Positions 1-12,163 are shown, counted from the stretch's first letter. The stretch: DNA of 64,000 nucleotides from Ceratorhiza oryzae-sativae (GCA_030998015.1 JARWMV010000240.1:186001-250000), one strand, 5' to 3'. Numbers and translations: made by a program. Notes: a model not told the origin generated them from the sequence alone.

Positions 1-1
1 G

Positions 2-718
2 AAACCCAACTACCCTTATGCCCGAAACATCGGCCGTCTCATGTACGCTGCTATCTGTACTCGTGCCGATATCGCTTACATCGTCAATCACCTCGCGTCG
101 TTCACTACGTGCTACGGGCAACCTCACATCACGGCGCTTAAACGAGTTATTCGATACCTCGCTGGTACCGTCAATCACGGACTCGTTTATCGGCGAAACC
201 CTCAAGATCTATCGAGCGATGTAATCGGCGAAGTTGGCTACTCGGACGCCGATTGGGGATCAAGCCTACTCGATCGCAAATCGATATCCGGCAACTGTTT
301 CCTTTTAGGTGGCGCTGCAGTCAGCTGGTCGTCGAAGAAGCAACACACCGTCGCTCTCTCTACGATGGAAGCTGAGTACATGGCTCTCGCTCATGCCTCT
401 ACTCAAGCTCTTTGGATCCGTCAATTCTTCGACGAGATCAGCATGCCGTCGGAATCTCCCACTCTTATTTTGTCCGACAACCTCGCTGCGCTTACTCTAT
501 CGGTCGAATCCCAGTACCGTGGTCGATCGAAACATATCGACATTCGTCACCACTTCATTCGTGACTGCGTCGAAAAGCGTTTGTTATCTCCTATGTATGT
601 TAACACAAAGGATAACTACGCTGACGCCCTTACCAAGCCACTCCCGGCGAACCAGTTTCATACTTTGATGGAAGGGATTATGGGCGAACAGGAAGAACGT
701 GATATTGAAATCATTTGA
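2..718 (+). CDS. Ty1/copia polyprotein, C-terminal RNase H part (5' end outside window)
   Basis: The reading frame is open from base 2 and ends at TGA 716-718, so only the last ~238 residues of a Pol polyprotein are present. The order of motifs is that of the end of reverse transcriptase followed by copia RNase H: NYPYARNIGRLMYAA, then the YSDADW motif carrying the first catalytic Asp, SWSSKKQ, ALSTMEAEYMAL with the catalytic Glu, SDNLAAL, RSKHIDIRHHFIRD, and the closing DALTKPLP. RNase H removes the RNA strand during reverse transcription in the virus-like particle. The frame is uninterrupted in the visible part, so the copy may be fairly young. A polypurine tract and LTR follow in the expected place. 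Confidence 0.93.
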   Translation, partial: KPNYPYARNIGRLMYAAICTRADIAYIVNHLASFTTCYGQPHITALKRVIRYLAGTVNHGLVYRRNPQDLSSDVIGEVGYSDADWGSSLLDRKSISGNCFLLGGAAVSWSSKKQHTVALSTMEAEYMALAHASTQALWIRQFFDEISMPSESPTLILSDNLAALTLSVESQYRGRSKHIDIRHHFIRDCVEKRLLSPMYVNTKDNYADALTKPLPANQFHTLMEGIMGEQEERDIEII

Positions 719-842
719 GTAGCATATATACAATTTAAATAGCTGTAGTGTCTGAAAACGGAATCGTTATGTTTGTGAATTGTTTTGTAATTCTGTTTTG
801 TCCGAATCTAGTTTGATTTCTTTACTCTCTTACGAGCATACG

Positions 843-854
843 ATTGAGGGGGAG
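843..854 (+). other. Polypurine tract (plus-strand priming site) of the copia element
   Basis: A short purine run (gagggggag core) lies directly before a TG dinucleotide that opens a candidate LTR, about 125 bases after the polyprotein stop codon. This is the position expected for the plus-strand primer of an LTR retrotransposon. Confidence 0.75.
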
Positions 855-1171
855 TGTAGAAATCATATTTGTACATACACGAATATTATACATATAGTTA
901 GTGCTAGAACAATCGTATGCGTGAATGCACCGGAAAGCCATGGAACAAGGACGCGCATGCGTTCTATACCATTCTACACTATTCGCGCATACAGGCTCTA
1001 TCGTGTATAAAAGGGGCGCCTTCGGCCTCGTAGCTAGTCACCCATTGAATATATACTTTTCACCGGTAAATCACACACACGCCTTCGGCGTCGTCTTAAG
1101 CACACTGCGCACCGAGTACATATATTGTATTCGTGGTTATATACATAGTTTCTATAGTCTGGCTGGATTAT
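855..1171 (+). mobile_element. 3' LTR of the copia element (right end approximate)
   Basis: The LTR starts with TGTAGAAATC immediately after the polypurine tract. It contains a good TATA box (TATAAAAG at 1006-1013), which would drive transcription if this sequence also forms the left LTR. The right end is not certain because the left LTR and the 5-bp target duplication lie outside the window. A CA end near 1171 is plausible; another CA near 1221 is possible. Confidence 0.6.
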
Positions 1172-1275
1172 CATTGAGCTTGTCAACGGGAAGTTTGAGA
1201 GAGAAATATTTCTGGATATCATGTGTGAGTCGGTATGTATTCTATCGTGTCCTTCCCTGTTATGGGCTTGATACC

Positions 1276-1802
1276 GGCCTTACACGCGTGGTAAACTCCC
1301 GTGTGCCGAGCTTAGAGATCTGTTGTTTCCGAACCCCGAGGACCATGGATTATGGACTTTTAGAGCCCGTGTTGTCGCGAAGGACCAGGAGATCCGACAG
1401 CCTCAGAATCTCAACGGTAATGATGAGAAAGCACAATTCCTACTGAGGAATGGAATTGCGACTGGCACCATTTTAGGAGGGGTTTATGGGTTTGACCCGT
1501 TCGCTCGCATTTACCTACATTCTGACATCGAGCGGACGATCATCGAAGTCGCCATCATGCCCTATGAGCATAAGGATTACCCTTTCTGCTCCCCGGGGGA
1601 TTGGAGCGCCATAATCCTTGACAAAACCGGTTGTATTGTTGCCATGCTCAATGTTGGCTGCGGTTGGACTGGTCGCATAGACATTAGCTATGGGAATCCC
1701 CTATCGGTAGCTGGAGGAAAAAACCCAACTCAGATTCCCTGGATACTACCTCTAATAAGGTGGTGTAGCGCGCCGATTGAGTTTTTTTCAGTAGGGCATT
1801 GA
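1276..1802 (+). pseudogene. Fragment of a basidiomycete peptidase-like hypothetical protein
   Basis: An open stretch of ~175 codons begins after an in-frame stop near 1275 and has no proper start or upstream exon. It reads FPNPEDHGLWTFRARVV, then a segment resembling the catalytic core of trypsin-fold proteins (CSPGDWSAIILDKTGCIV), and ends at TGA 1800-1802. I recall a family of Agaricomycete hypothetical proteins with a GDSGA-type motif at this place. Here the motif reads GDWSA, so the nucleophile context is altered. The fragment sits ~100-150 bases from the LTR end and may have been cut by that insertion. Function is not claimed. Confidence 0.4.
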
Positions 1803-3060
1803 AAACGAAATCATTATCAATCAAAGTTTTGTGATCGTCTGGAAACTCTACATGGATTGATGCGATCTCCAATACATCATGTGATAGGTTCGCACGTATC
1901 CATCAAACTAGTGCTGCTCGGAGTCCGGATACCACTCCTGAGTTCTAGTATAACGCTAGTTAGATCATTAGTAGTACCGGAATGGCTAGAAGAGGCGATA
2001 TATAATATTAAGCGTTTCTCCGAGTAGTCTTGGCGGCTCAGGGGCAAGAAAATGACAACCCCTTGCCATAGAAATTTAGAAATTTCTTGGTGAAAGTATG
2101 GTGAGAAGGAGATTCGCCGATTCACAACAGGTTTAGGTATTGAAATGGACTAACCTAGCGGGTCGGGTCAAACTGATAGTTCAGAAATAGCTCCCCCCCC
2201 CTCTCCATCTAATGTTAGTCGTAGCATCCCCACGCAGCGGTGATAGCAATACACTCGGGGCGTGTTCCGGGCAGTATTCGCATGATGACCTTACTACCAG
2301 CCACAGGGGCAGGGGCGGGCAGGTGAGACCTGGAACGAGCGAAAGGAAATGTGCGTGTATCGATTAAAGCTAATCCGTCAAGGTCGTTCGCTCATGAACA
2401 TATGCTCCATGTAAGCCTTGTGGCCTTTGGGTAGTCTGTCAAAGTCTAATTGAGTGATGTCGATCAGCGGGAACATCTCGATCCCTGGCTGGTCAGCGCC
2501 TCGAACCGAAGCTCGGCTCATCGTCATCCCGTGGAGCGAGAAGAATTACAACTTCTGTGAGGAAGTGTCAAGTAAAGGAGAAACTCTTCAACCCACACAC
2601 AGCCGAATCGCTGCCTGAGCTCACCACGCTCGTGTCGCCCACTTGATTTTTTTTACTATCCCCTACTACTATCTACATCTCTTTGTTGCATTATGTTCCG
2701 CTTTTTCTGTTCAAGTCGTCTCAAACGCATGAGCAGTATTGAGTGATGATCAGGGGCTTAGCGTCGCTCTTTTCGGAGGCTTCCACGTGACGAGCCCCTA
2801 TTGAATCTCACCCACCCTAAGCCTCACGCGCGGAGGCAAGCCCCATACGGTCCATATGATCATTTACTTGAGACAGGGGCCTCGAGTAGATATCCCGTTC
2901 TTCTTCCCACTGCCTCCGCATCAGTGAGTGGGATCTCGCGTCTTCCCATTCCTCAACAACGACCAGGTACTGAATGATGGCCCAGCACATCGAGTCGCTC
3001 TTTGTGTTCGGATTTTGGCTGAGTTATTATTATCTGTTCTTGTTGTTTCTTAGGCGACAT
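1803..3060. other. Intergenic region, no gene recognised
   Basis: No convincing reading frame with coding character or splice structure was found on either strand. There is a C-run near 2191 and a T-run near 2646, and pyrimidine-rich stretches just before the next gene that could be part of its promoter. Confidence 0.5.
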
Positions 3061-4048
3061 ATGATTTCTACTCGACTTCCATCTGCGAAGAGGACGATGG
3101 ACGAGAATGCGAATCAGGTACGGAATTAATTTGTGGCGTTGTGGCGATCGTCGTCGATCAAGGCTAATTTATCCTTCATTTTCCATTCCATAGCATACGC
3201 CAGTTAGACCTTCGGACAGCACTGTGACCATTACGCCGAAGAAACGGGTCTATCATAAGGTTGATCTCTACTGTCCACATCCGTTCCTGCTCGCACTTGC
3301 ACAACAAGCCAAACTCCAGCCGACGCCAAAATCCCTAAATATTTGCCTTCATGAGCACGCTTTGCCTACAGACCTAGTTCACCGTAGGCAAAATACGGCT
3401 CCGGCTAGCGGCTCGACATGGTCAACTGGTCAGCCCGGCCCTGTGACGCCACCACGTTTGCCAATCGCGAGCGAACCCCCACCTCGCCCACCCCGCCCAA
3501 CTACAGTCCACACGACCCCCGTGCATCGTAATATTGTACTTCCAGACCTCCCCTTGCGCCACATCGTGTCCCAGATGTTCAGTGCTGCACCTCCGAATGC
3601 GGTTCCCCCCGGCAATTCGACTCCCCGACCAACAGTACCGGAAGATTTGGTAGAGATTATGTCTCGTATTCTCGAATTGGTCGAAGATTGCCGACCTTCC
3701 GAAATTTCGGCCCTCACGCCGTTCTTCGCTTGCATGTTCTGGCAGATCCGGGAGTATCACCGTTTACTGGTGCTAAACGGCCGACAAATGGCGATGGTGA
3801 TTCAAATTGTAGTCTGGAGCTTTCAAACTTACATTCCCACATCTCCATCAGGTCATTATTATTGCTCGCATCACCGCGTACCATTTTCCCCCGGGATTCG
3901 ACCAAACCTGAACGTAGATAGCCAGGAAACCTTGAGGGAATTGATCGCCCGACTCGAGCACGGGCGTCGTTTGCGCACGGGCGTGCGTCCAATAGTAATC
4001 CCATCAAGTGCTGTACGTTTCTCTCGGATTTCGGTGCCGCTAGATTGA
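3061..4048 (+). CDS. Unrecognised proline-rich protein, at least two exons
   Basis: An ATG at 3061 opens a 19-codon exon (MISTRLPSAKRTMDENANQ) ending at 3117. A 76-bp intron with gtacgg donor and atag acceptor (3118-3193) joins it in phase 0 to an open frame running to TGA 4046-4048, about 304 residues in all. The middle is rich in Pro, Thr and Ser (roughly residues 75-130). The part around residues 165-215 is more ordered and hydrophobic (ALTPFFACMFWQIREYHRLL). Another intron, 3795-3849, is possible and would change the C-terminus. I do not recognise the family; a regulatory protein with a folded middle is only a guess. Confidence 0.45.
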
Positions 4049-4520
4049 TCGTTGATGCACTTCGATTGAAGACCCCCTCGGTAAGATCACCAAACGCCGA
4101 AACACCGTCATCCGGTTCGGTCGCCACACCAGCCGACTCGCCGGCTCTTTTGGTGAACAGTGGCTCGTCCGCCACCCGAGCTCTTGATCATTCCCCTCCC
4201 CTTAATCCTCATGTGGCCACAACCAATGTGGACGGCCCTGCGAATGCGGAATTATAATGAAGTTATTCCTCGCTCAAAGCTTGAATAGGGCTGTGTGCTA
4301 CGAGTGGTCCCACATGCTTAGTTGCAATATTTTCAATTGATTTGTAACGGCCTATTCGGAAAAAAGGAAAACCCTATTTGGTGAAATATACATAGCCTCA
4401 CATGCAGCAATCAATATCATAATTATACGAAGGCCCACACCTGAGTTCCTGCAGCACGAGGTAACACATAAATGCTTAAATTGTCCTTGTCCACCACCAA
4501 AAATGCATACGTCCGTAGAT

Positions 4521-6425
4521 TTATTCAGACGAAATCGGTTGGTTCTGCATAGTCTGCTTAAAGTATACTAGTGCAGCCTGTCCACGGGCGAGTTTGCCAT
4601 TGCCATATGCAGGGACCGCATGACCTGCCTTGCTAACTCGGAGGTACGACATAGTACCGGCATTCTTATACCTCCCCGTCGCAACGCCATCGACCGTCCA
4701 AGTCGTCCAATGTTGCTTCTTATACGTTGAAGTGAATTCGGTTCGTAGAGCATTCACCTGGGTTCTGGTAAGCACTAATCTTGAAAATAAGTTTATAGCA
4801 CACACCATGGACTCGTAGCCGATATAGTTGCATATGTAATCCGCATCGCCATCAAGAAGTAGTACACGGACACCCGCGTTGATAACCTTCTCCAACGATG
4901 GGCGTTTGTTCCTCATCCAGTCGCCGGTCATGGCGAAATTATCATACACTGGATAGCTGACAGCGTCCCACTCGCTTTGCGCGCCAATCTTTGATCTGTA
5001 AGTCAACTTGTTCAGAACAAACAATAAGCCTATCCGAACACAGAGGCTCACTTGATCGTTGAGTTTGAAAGGTAGCCCGAAACGTCATACGGGTAGGAAT
5101 CGTTGGTCGTCCGTACATCGTATTCACTGTAGTTGCCGGCCAAGGGACCTAGCACCTTGGAGTTGCAATAGTCTTGGGCATGGCTACACACTTCATTGCT
5201 CCCTTTGTCATTACATTTCGCAATCTATTTGGAGGGTTTTGTCTACTTGAGGCATCCTAAAGAAGTCGACCCGCTCACCTGAGACATGCATCCGCCCGGC
5301 TCAAAGAGTGATCGATTTGCGGCCTTGATCACATCATCTGAGACCAACTGATGGTACGGGTTCGACTTGGCATACTTGACGTATCCTGGATATTGCAAGT
5401 ATGGATCCGTGAGGCCATTGCCAATACTGAGAACTTTCGGGTTAATCTTGACGCCGGAAACCTTGCCGGCGGTAATGGCAGCGTTTTGGTCCAAGAAGTA
5501 CGAGGCGAAGGCCGGGCCATAATGGCCGCCGTAGGACTCGGCCCAGACAGCAAAGTCACGGGTAGCATAGTTGCTAAACTTGTCGTCCTTGAAGAATATT
5601 TGAAGCATCTTCCAGACCGCTTCGGCCGCGCTCTAAACCCCAGGCATTCAGTCACGATATCATATTCAGCCATGCTTATGACATACCTGCGAATCCCCAA
5701 CCGTCTCATGACCGTAAGAGAAGCCAGCACCTATGGGCTGGTCGATGTATAGCCTGGGGGATTCAGAGAATTAGTGGCTTGGTGTCATACTCTTCTAATA
5801 GACTCACATGTTTGCATACTCATTCCACGAGTACGGGTTAAAGCTAACTGTCTTGTTGTCTGAATTCATGCGGCAAGGTCCGTTCGCCTGAAAGAGTCCA
5901 AGCATGCTGGAGGCCCCGGGGCCGCCTGGTTGTGGCGGATCAGCAAAGGGATAGTCTCGGGCTACAAACGGACCGCACCATTAAGCCAAATCGCCAGAGG
6001 AGCGGTGTCCGGATTGGACCGAGCAGCGAAGAACCAGAACCTGGGGTGAACGTCAACCCGTGTCCTGTCACCTTCATCTCCGACTTACCACATGCTTTCA
6101 GTGGCTGTAAGATCAGCATACCCAGATGCTTGATAGACACCTTCTGTGGTCTCTGCTCACATCAATTTATTTCAACAGGCGATCCAATAGACTGAATATG
6201 GAAACACGTACCACAGACGCCTGAGTTTTCGATATAGCGAAGTTTGCCGGGTTTTGTGATATTAGGTGACCCGCCCGGCTTGTAGGGAGGCGGATCGACT
6301 GCGAGCGAGTTGGCCTTGTTCTGAGTTCGGGGTACACCACCCATTACCTGATCGACGGTAGGGAACTGGCGAGCAAGAATAACCGGCAAGAGATATGCGA
6401 GCCCCAACAGCGACAACGAGCGCAT
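4521..6425 (-). CDS. Secreted serine carboxypeptidase, peptidase family S10
   Basis: The gene starts at ATG 6425 with a signal peptide ([18 protein letters not shown]) and ends at TAA 4521-4523. Several short introns interrupt it. The S10 hallmarks occur in order: the oxyanion-hole motif NGGPGASS (split by an intron near 5930-5980), [20 protein letters not shown], the nucleophile motif [10 protein letters not shown] near 5530, the catalytic Asp in [12 protein letters not shown] near 4840, and the catalytic His in [10 protein letters not shown] near 4605. The residue before ESYGGHY is Ala rather than the commoner Gly. S10 enzymes remove C-terminal residues from peptides in the vacuole or outside the cell. 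With a signal peptide and no visible membrane anchor, secretion or vacuolar targeting is expected. Confidence 0.9.
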
Positions 6426-8186
6426 GTTCTCTGAACCTTGAAACAGGGTGGGGTGGCGGATGAGTGGTTATAAAGGCCTGTTTTTCTATCCTTTCCGAGC
6501 GCAAACAGGATAGTTCGGCCAGAACACGCGACTAGGCTGTTAGAAGCCAGCGGCACCAAAAGGTTCTTGCCGCGTAATTGGAAGACCTTGAATAACAGTG
6601 GAGCCTGATGATTCAATTTACGGGCGTGGGGAAATGTTTAAAATAGGGTGGCTGCTGAGCAATTGGATTTTAGAAGTACGAGAGGCGCATTCTTGCGCTG
6701 CTTGGCTGCCGAACGCCTCAAGAACAAGGCATCCCTGCCTTCGGTGTTGACATAGTCGCCAGGGAGGTATAGGCGTCCACATGGTCTTTACGCGTCTCAG
6801 ACTCTATGCGCGTTTATTCGATGAATAACGCACTGTGTCGCTCAAAAAATGTTATTCACCATTGCGCGTCAATTTATATGCAATCCAAGATTCGAGCCGG
6901 ATATAATTAACCAAACGCTGTGTTGCGTTGGAGAATACTGAGTATGAGTTGGCGCTGAAGATTTCGGCCAGTTAATTCAATGCGCCTAGATCAAGACTGA
7001 TCACCTTTTCATCACAGCTAACCGTGTGACACCGCGGTAGACCTCAATGCTCCGACTAAAGCCACCTCTCAGTCCTGGGGCTCCCCACGATACTCAGAGA
7101 ATATCTGCTCAGTGGCATCTAGTACGTCTTCCATTGAAATCAACTTGTACATTATTGAAATTTTTCTAAACTAAAACGGGTACAAGGTCCCCCCCCTGCT
7201 GATTCCATATGGACGGAAAGTGCGATAAACTAGTGAGACAATGTGGACGGCCAGCTGTGAAGCTGGTCACGTGGGTATCCCGCTGTGCCCGTTTGGTGTG
7301 TTCTCCTGTTGTCGCTGATTGGTTCGATCATAGTGTTCGTGTAGGTCGTTAAATGTGTACGCAAAAAAAAGCTGGTCACGTGCGTATGCTGAAAAATAAA
7401 ATAGAATAAAATAAGTAAAAGAAAGTTGATCACGTGACGCTTCACAGAGCGCCCGGCGGTTGTTTCCCCACATCATTCGTCCCAACAAACCTACGACCAC
7501 AGCTCAGCTTAACTGACACCTCACGGCACGTGCGAGAGGGACGGCTCACAATCGAGCTCCGAGCATAGGATCAACACCGGTATGGATTGCTCTCCGAGCG
7601 TTGCACTCATACAGACGCCCAACAAAGCGTTCAGTGGATGACTCTGGACGACCACCAGCCTTGACTGATGGCCACCACGCCTCTGATAGACTTCCCGCAT
7701 TTTCCCGATCTTAATGACAGATCCCACGTGTAAAATCCTTGGCATGATTGCAAGTCAGACCAGCCTCTGCAACCGAGACCAGGCGCATGTCATCCGCCAC
7801 GCCATCATCCATCCCAGGCACCAACCCCGGATATGCCGATCCTTAATTTACTCTTCCTGGGCGGCACGCCTCGAACAGAGCTCAGCATTCGGTGGGTAAC
7901 GAGCACAGTGCGCTATTCGGCATGTGTGTTTTCTCAAGAGTCCTGAATTCACACCACTATCGGCGTTCATGAAAGATGTATAAGTGTCCTGCGAGAGAAC
8001 CGCTTTGCGTAGGCTTGGTCTAGGCTACAACCCCGGCAGATACTCCACTATGTCTCAGGCGACATGTACACCGCTCCAGACACTGACGTCCGTAGTTCGA
8101 ACTCTGACGTTGACAAGATCAATTCCACCCGGTTGAAACCGCCTCCCATAGTACGTGGGTAGCCCGCGTACTCGAATTTCGTCTGA
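6426..8186. other. Intergenic region with three CACGTG boxes
   Basis: No gene is supported. The first few hundred bases upstream of 6425 must hold the carboxypeptidase promoter. Three palindromic CACGTG hexamers occur at 7268-7273, 7377-7382 and 7431-7436; the first two share the longer context agctggtCACGTG or gctggtCACGTG. Such boxes bind bHLH or bZIP factors in fungi. Short open frames here have no recognisable content. Confidence 0.5.
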
Positions 8187-9490
8187 TCTTTTGTTATAGC
8201 TGGCGCTACAACAGGATTCGAGACATACACTACGGTGCTCACACGACCAGCAGTCATAGTCTCATGCTACACGCCGAGCTCCCACGCACCAACTACCGTC
8301 ACCCCATCAATTGCGAGTTCAACCACCGTATTTCATGCACCAACCGTTACCGATTCGTGTCTATAACCTCATCGCCAACACCAGCTCCTCCACTATGGAC
8401 GACAAGTGTGGCCTACGGTGTTAGCACAGGCATCATGACGGTCCTTCCGCCTTCAGTTTCTCACTCGAGTACACCTTTGCCTCCCTTGGTCACCACAGTT
8501 ACCGTGACACGTCCAGTATCCACACCTAGCTCTCCTGCGAGTACCATCCGACCGACGGTGACCGTGATCGTGACCCCATCACCCACCGCTCCTGTGACCT
8601 CAATCGTCAACACGGTGTTCGTGACCATCGCCCCTCCTACAACCTTGGGCTTTACGCGAACCCTATTCGTGTCTGTCCCCCATTCGACTACAGGCTCGAG
8701 CTCTGTTGCAACTTCGACCAATATCGTACGGTCGACTGTCACTATCTATGTTCCTATGCCGTCATCTACATCCTCTGCTTCCGCTATTTCTACTTCGACT
8801 GTTCGCCCAACTGTTACAGTATATGTGCCAATGCCTCCCCCTACCCCATCGCCCAGTCCACCTATTAGCACTGTCTTCGTGACTGTTACGACCATTCCGA
8901 CACCCACATCGACTCGACTAGCTTTTACCCGCACATTATTTGTATCCCTTCCAACAACAACCAATACCCCACACACCACGATGGTATTCACGACGACTAG
9001 TACAGCCTTTGCAGTGATTACGACCAGGATAGTAACCACCTTGCCCCCATCCCCACCTGCTATCGCCCCGCGCTTTGCCCTTGCCGCTGAGCAAGATGAA
9101 AATTCTGTAGTAACTTCAACGACATCCGCAGTGAACCAAACAGCCATGTGAGAATTTGCCCCGCTCAAATTCACAAATCGCTCAACTGATATATTTGCTC
9201 TCCAGGGAGACATCTTTGACCGTTCACCGGACGTCCATCTCGATGCGCCGTTTGGTTCCTACACCCTCGCTTGCGCTTCCGGAACCTTCGAGCACCGAAT
9301 CTGATTTTGCTCACGTCAACAAGGGCGCGATCACCGGAGGAGTTGTTGGGGGAGTTGTTGGACTCGCATTGTTTTGGTAGTTTTCCTTTCCATGGTTCGC
9401 TCGTACCGTGTTAAGCGAAATAATCGAGGGCTGCGTATCAACTCATCAACCTCGCTTGAAAAGGGGATGTCTGAAGTCGAGCGTTCTTGA
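8187..9490 (+). pseudogene. Mucin-like Ser/Thr/Pro-rich single-pass membrane protein, frame broken twice
   Basis: Most of the sequence encodes degenerate Thr/Ser/Pro/Val repeats such as TVTVYVPMP, FTRTLFVSVP and TVFVTV. A 58-bp intron (9148-9205) links this to a last exon with the glycine-rich membrane start GAITGGVVGGVVGLA. The frame then stops at TAG 9378-9380. Shifted by one base, it would continue as a hydrophobic stretch, a basic RSYRVKRNNRG motif and a Ser-rich cytoplasmic tail to TGA 9488-9490. At the other end, the Thr-rich frame from 8187 stops at TAA near 8365, while the same kind of sequence goes on in the next frame. Two single-base changes would restore one protein of the fungal wall-sensor or mucin type. 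The first exon and start are not identified. Confidence 0.55.
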
Positions 9491-9956
9491 AAAGTGAGGG
9501 ATTGGTATGCCTATGGATATTATGGAAATAATTTAACGAACTCGTAAATATGATGATGTAGAATGAGGATTTGAACAGTATGTTAAAATGGCTAATCGGA
9601 CACTTCCGGACAAAAATCTGCCTTGAGGATGTGAATCCATCGATCACAAAACCAGCATATATGCGTACTATACCCACCCTTGGTGATTTGAGATAATTTG
9701 ACTGGCATATTTTAATATCGTGCTATAGTTGCGTGCATGATAGACCAAACCACGGTCAAGTGTAGGACGGCACTAAGATTGTGCCCTAAGTTATCAAAAT
9801 CACATGACATCAAGATCCGAATTACCTTCCACCACCCTCATTCACCCTCCAGCACATAGGTACCCCTAAGGATCTACATATTAGAACATATATATTTATT
9901 AAAGATAACTCTTCTCACCCTTCTGCGGCTTTCATAGCTCGTGGCAACCGAATCTA

Positions 9957-11250
9957 ATGGCAACTTCTTCCAAATCCTCCGTCAATGGCCTGAGTGCAAT
10001 TCGCAGACAATCGGGATTGCATGTGAGAACTAGACAAAATTCAACTCATCCCATCATCTTATCCTATTTTTCTCCAGCTTCTGAATCGAGTAAAATATAA
10101 AAGTTCGTATCATACTATTCAATTACCCTAGAGTTTCTCACTGTTTAGACAATCAGCGGACCCACCAGGAGACTCTTTCATTGAAGGTCTCGACTCTCAT
10201 ATTACTCGAGCTCTACCTAACCTCTCCCAAACTTTGCCGAAATCAACTTGGGCTCGAGGTGACGTAATCGAGATTCAAGGTCCCGCAGCCAGCGGAAAAA
10301 CGCACCTCTTGTATTTCTGGGCTATGACCTGCATTCTTCCCTACAGTGCATGTATCCGGACCGAAGACTCTGAAAAGGCTTTTGGTGTGCTTCTTGGTGG
10401 TCGGGGTAGTTCTGTGGTTGTCTATGATTGCGATACTCGGTGGAGTATGGTTCGTTTACATACGATCATTTCGAGGTATCTCAACGAGCGACGGGAGACT
10501 GCTGTTTCTTACTCTCAGCCCGATGAAGACGACCCGATGCACGACGAGGTACCCACAACTATCCCAGAGCTTGTTATGAAGGTTCTCCAACGCGTTCATA
10601 TGTTTCGTCCCACGTCAACACTGTCCCTTGCCGCCACTTTACGGGCCTTGCCAGCATACCACAAATCGCGCATGCCACACGAATCGATTGGAATGATCAT
10701 GATCGATTCCATCAGCACCTTCCACTCGTCGGACCGCTGGACAACCGAACAACTCGAGAAAGCCAGCGGGCTGGCCCCCACATCAGATGTATTAGGCTCT
10801 GGCCCTCAACTTCGAGAGCTACGGACCGACGTAAATCCGCTACGTCATGTGCTGAACGTGCTTCTGGAACTTCGACGTTCGCTAGGGATGATTACTTTTC
10901 TTACCAATTGGGGAATTAACATTGTTGAGCCCGAGCTTCCGTCTTCCGTCCCTTATTTTAAGCAACACCTCCGCGCTCCATATCCTTCTCCATTTGATGT
11001 GGAGTCTCCACGGGGTAAATTTCCGTTGTCCCATCATATCACCATTCCACAACAAGGACCCCCGCCCCTCGATACGAGCACGCCACTGGAAGAAGTGATC
11101 AACAATCAAGACCGGCGGTACGAATCTGCGGAGTATATTAGGCTACGTGCCTTTATTCGCACGATCGCTAGGCGGCCTGAAGAACCTTCGTCGATTGTCG
11201 AGTCCGAGTTTGAGTTTGCGATTACCGAGAATGGCATACTTGTGTCCTGA
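9957..11250 (+). CDS. RecA-fold DNA repair protein, XRCC2-like RAD51 paralogue
   Basis: A model with exons 9957-10022, 10078-10089 and 10132-11250 is in frame throughout and gives ~398 residues. Walker A reads GPAASGKT at about residue 76, preceded by ARGDVIEIQ. The Walker B strand is IGMIMIDSIS near 10690, followed by a threonine/tryptophan region and a second strand (LGMITFLTNWG). This order of a GDVIEIxGPxxSGKT start and a short single RecA domain fits XRCC2 within the RAD51 paralogues, which act with RAD51D in homologous recombination in the nucleus. The middle exon would be only 12 nt; skipping it also keeps the frame. RAD55-like or other RecA-like ATPases are the alternatives. Confidence 0.72.
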
Positions 11251-12163
11251 TGGCGCTGTGTTTTGTGAACGCGTTGTTTGCTCCATTATTTTTCAGCCAA
11301 TCTAATGGTGTTGTGCTCAATGCTACTGGGTTGATCCGACCACCATCTTAACCATTCCTGGGTACAGTATAGCCCTTTTACGGCTGTTTTCATGAGTCCA
11401 GCCCGACCATATAACCCTCCCCCCCCGAATGAATTAGATTGAAAGTATTGGAATAGCATCTTAGTTATACAACATCGGGGTGGGTATATGCAAGTCCAAA
11501 CCAGAGCTAAACGGGAACAGTGATAGTAAATATGAATAATTAAGTATACAGAAAACTAACAGGTCGAATCAAGGATGGGAATCAGGCGCGAGGAAGGAAG
11601 ACGAAAACAACAAACATACATAGGAGCAAATCAAAAGTATAAAGAAGCTAGGGCGCGGATGTGCATATCTTTTGGGGTCGTGGCTGGGTATGCCCATGCT
11701 CAACGGTCGAGATTTTATTTACAGGGGGTGGGTGGGGGAAGGTCGTTGGACAAACACCGGGGGGGGGGGGCGGTTGATGGATAAGGCGGGTTGGGATGGT
11801 ACATGTCGAATGCGGTGGTGAGTATGTATGGGACAACGACAGGCCGATGGGATGGTGGATAGCTGGGGTAAGCACTCTCGTCTCCGCTCCTTCCGTTCCC
11901 CAGTCCCGCCTTCCTGCATGGCACCTCCCACCCCCCGCACTGTCTGGGGCCAACAGACAGTACGGTGGCCCTGGGATAGGTGATACCATACAAGCGCGCA
12001 TACCGGATCACATCCGGAGTGTGGTGACGCGGGCGCCACCCTGCATCAGGGGAAGTGCGAGGGTATGTGTCGTTTAGTCGGCGGGGTCATTGTCCTTGTC
12101 GATGTTGTTTACTTGACCATCCCACCCTAGGTATCATCCTACGTCGGCTATGTCACCCGCCCT
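11251..12163. other. Intergenic region with a poly-G tract
   Basis: This stretch holds the 3' ends of the two flanking genes. A run of about a dozen G lies near 11759-11771. Open frames across 11650-12040 are low-complexity Pro/Ser translations without conserved features, so no gene is called. Confidence 0.45.

Noticed and set aside
8461..9213. Long minus-strand open frames antisense to the mucin-like gene
   Set aside because: They are mirrors of the Thr/Ser repeat codons and have no features of their own.
11648..12077. Overlapping open frames on both strands near the poly-G tract
   Set aside because: Low complexity, no conserved pattern, no splice structure.
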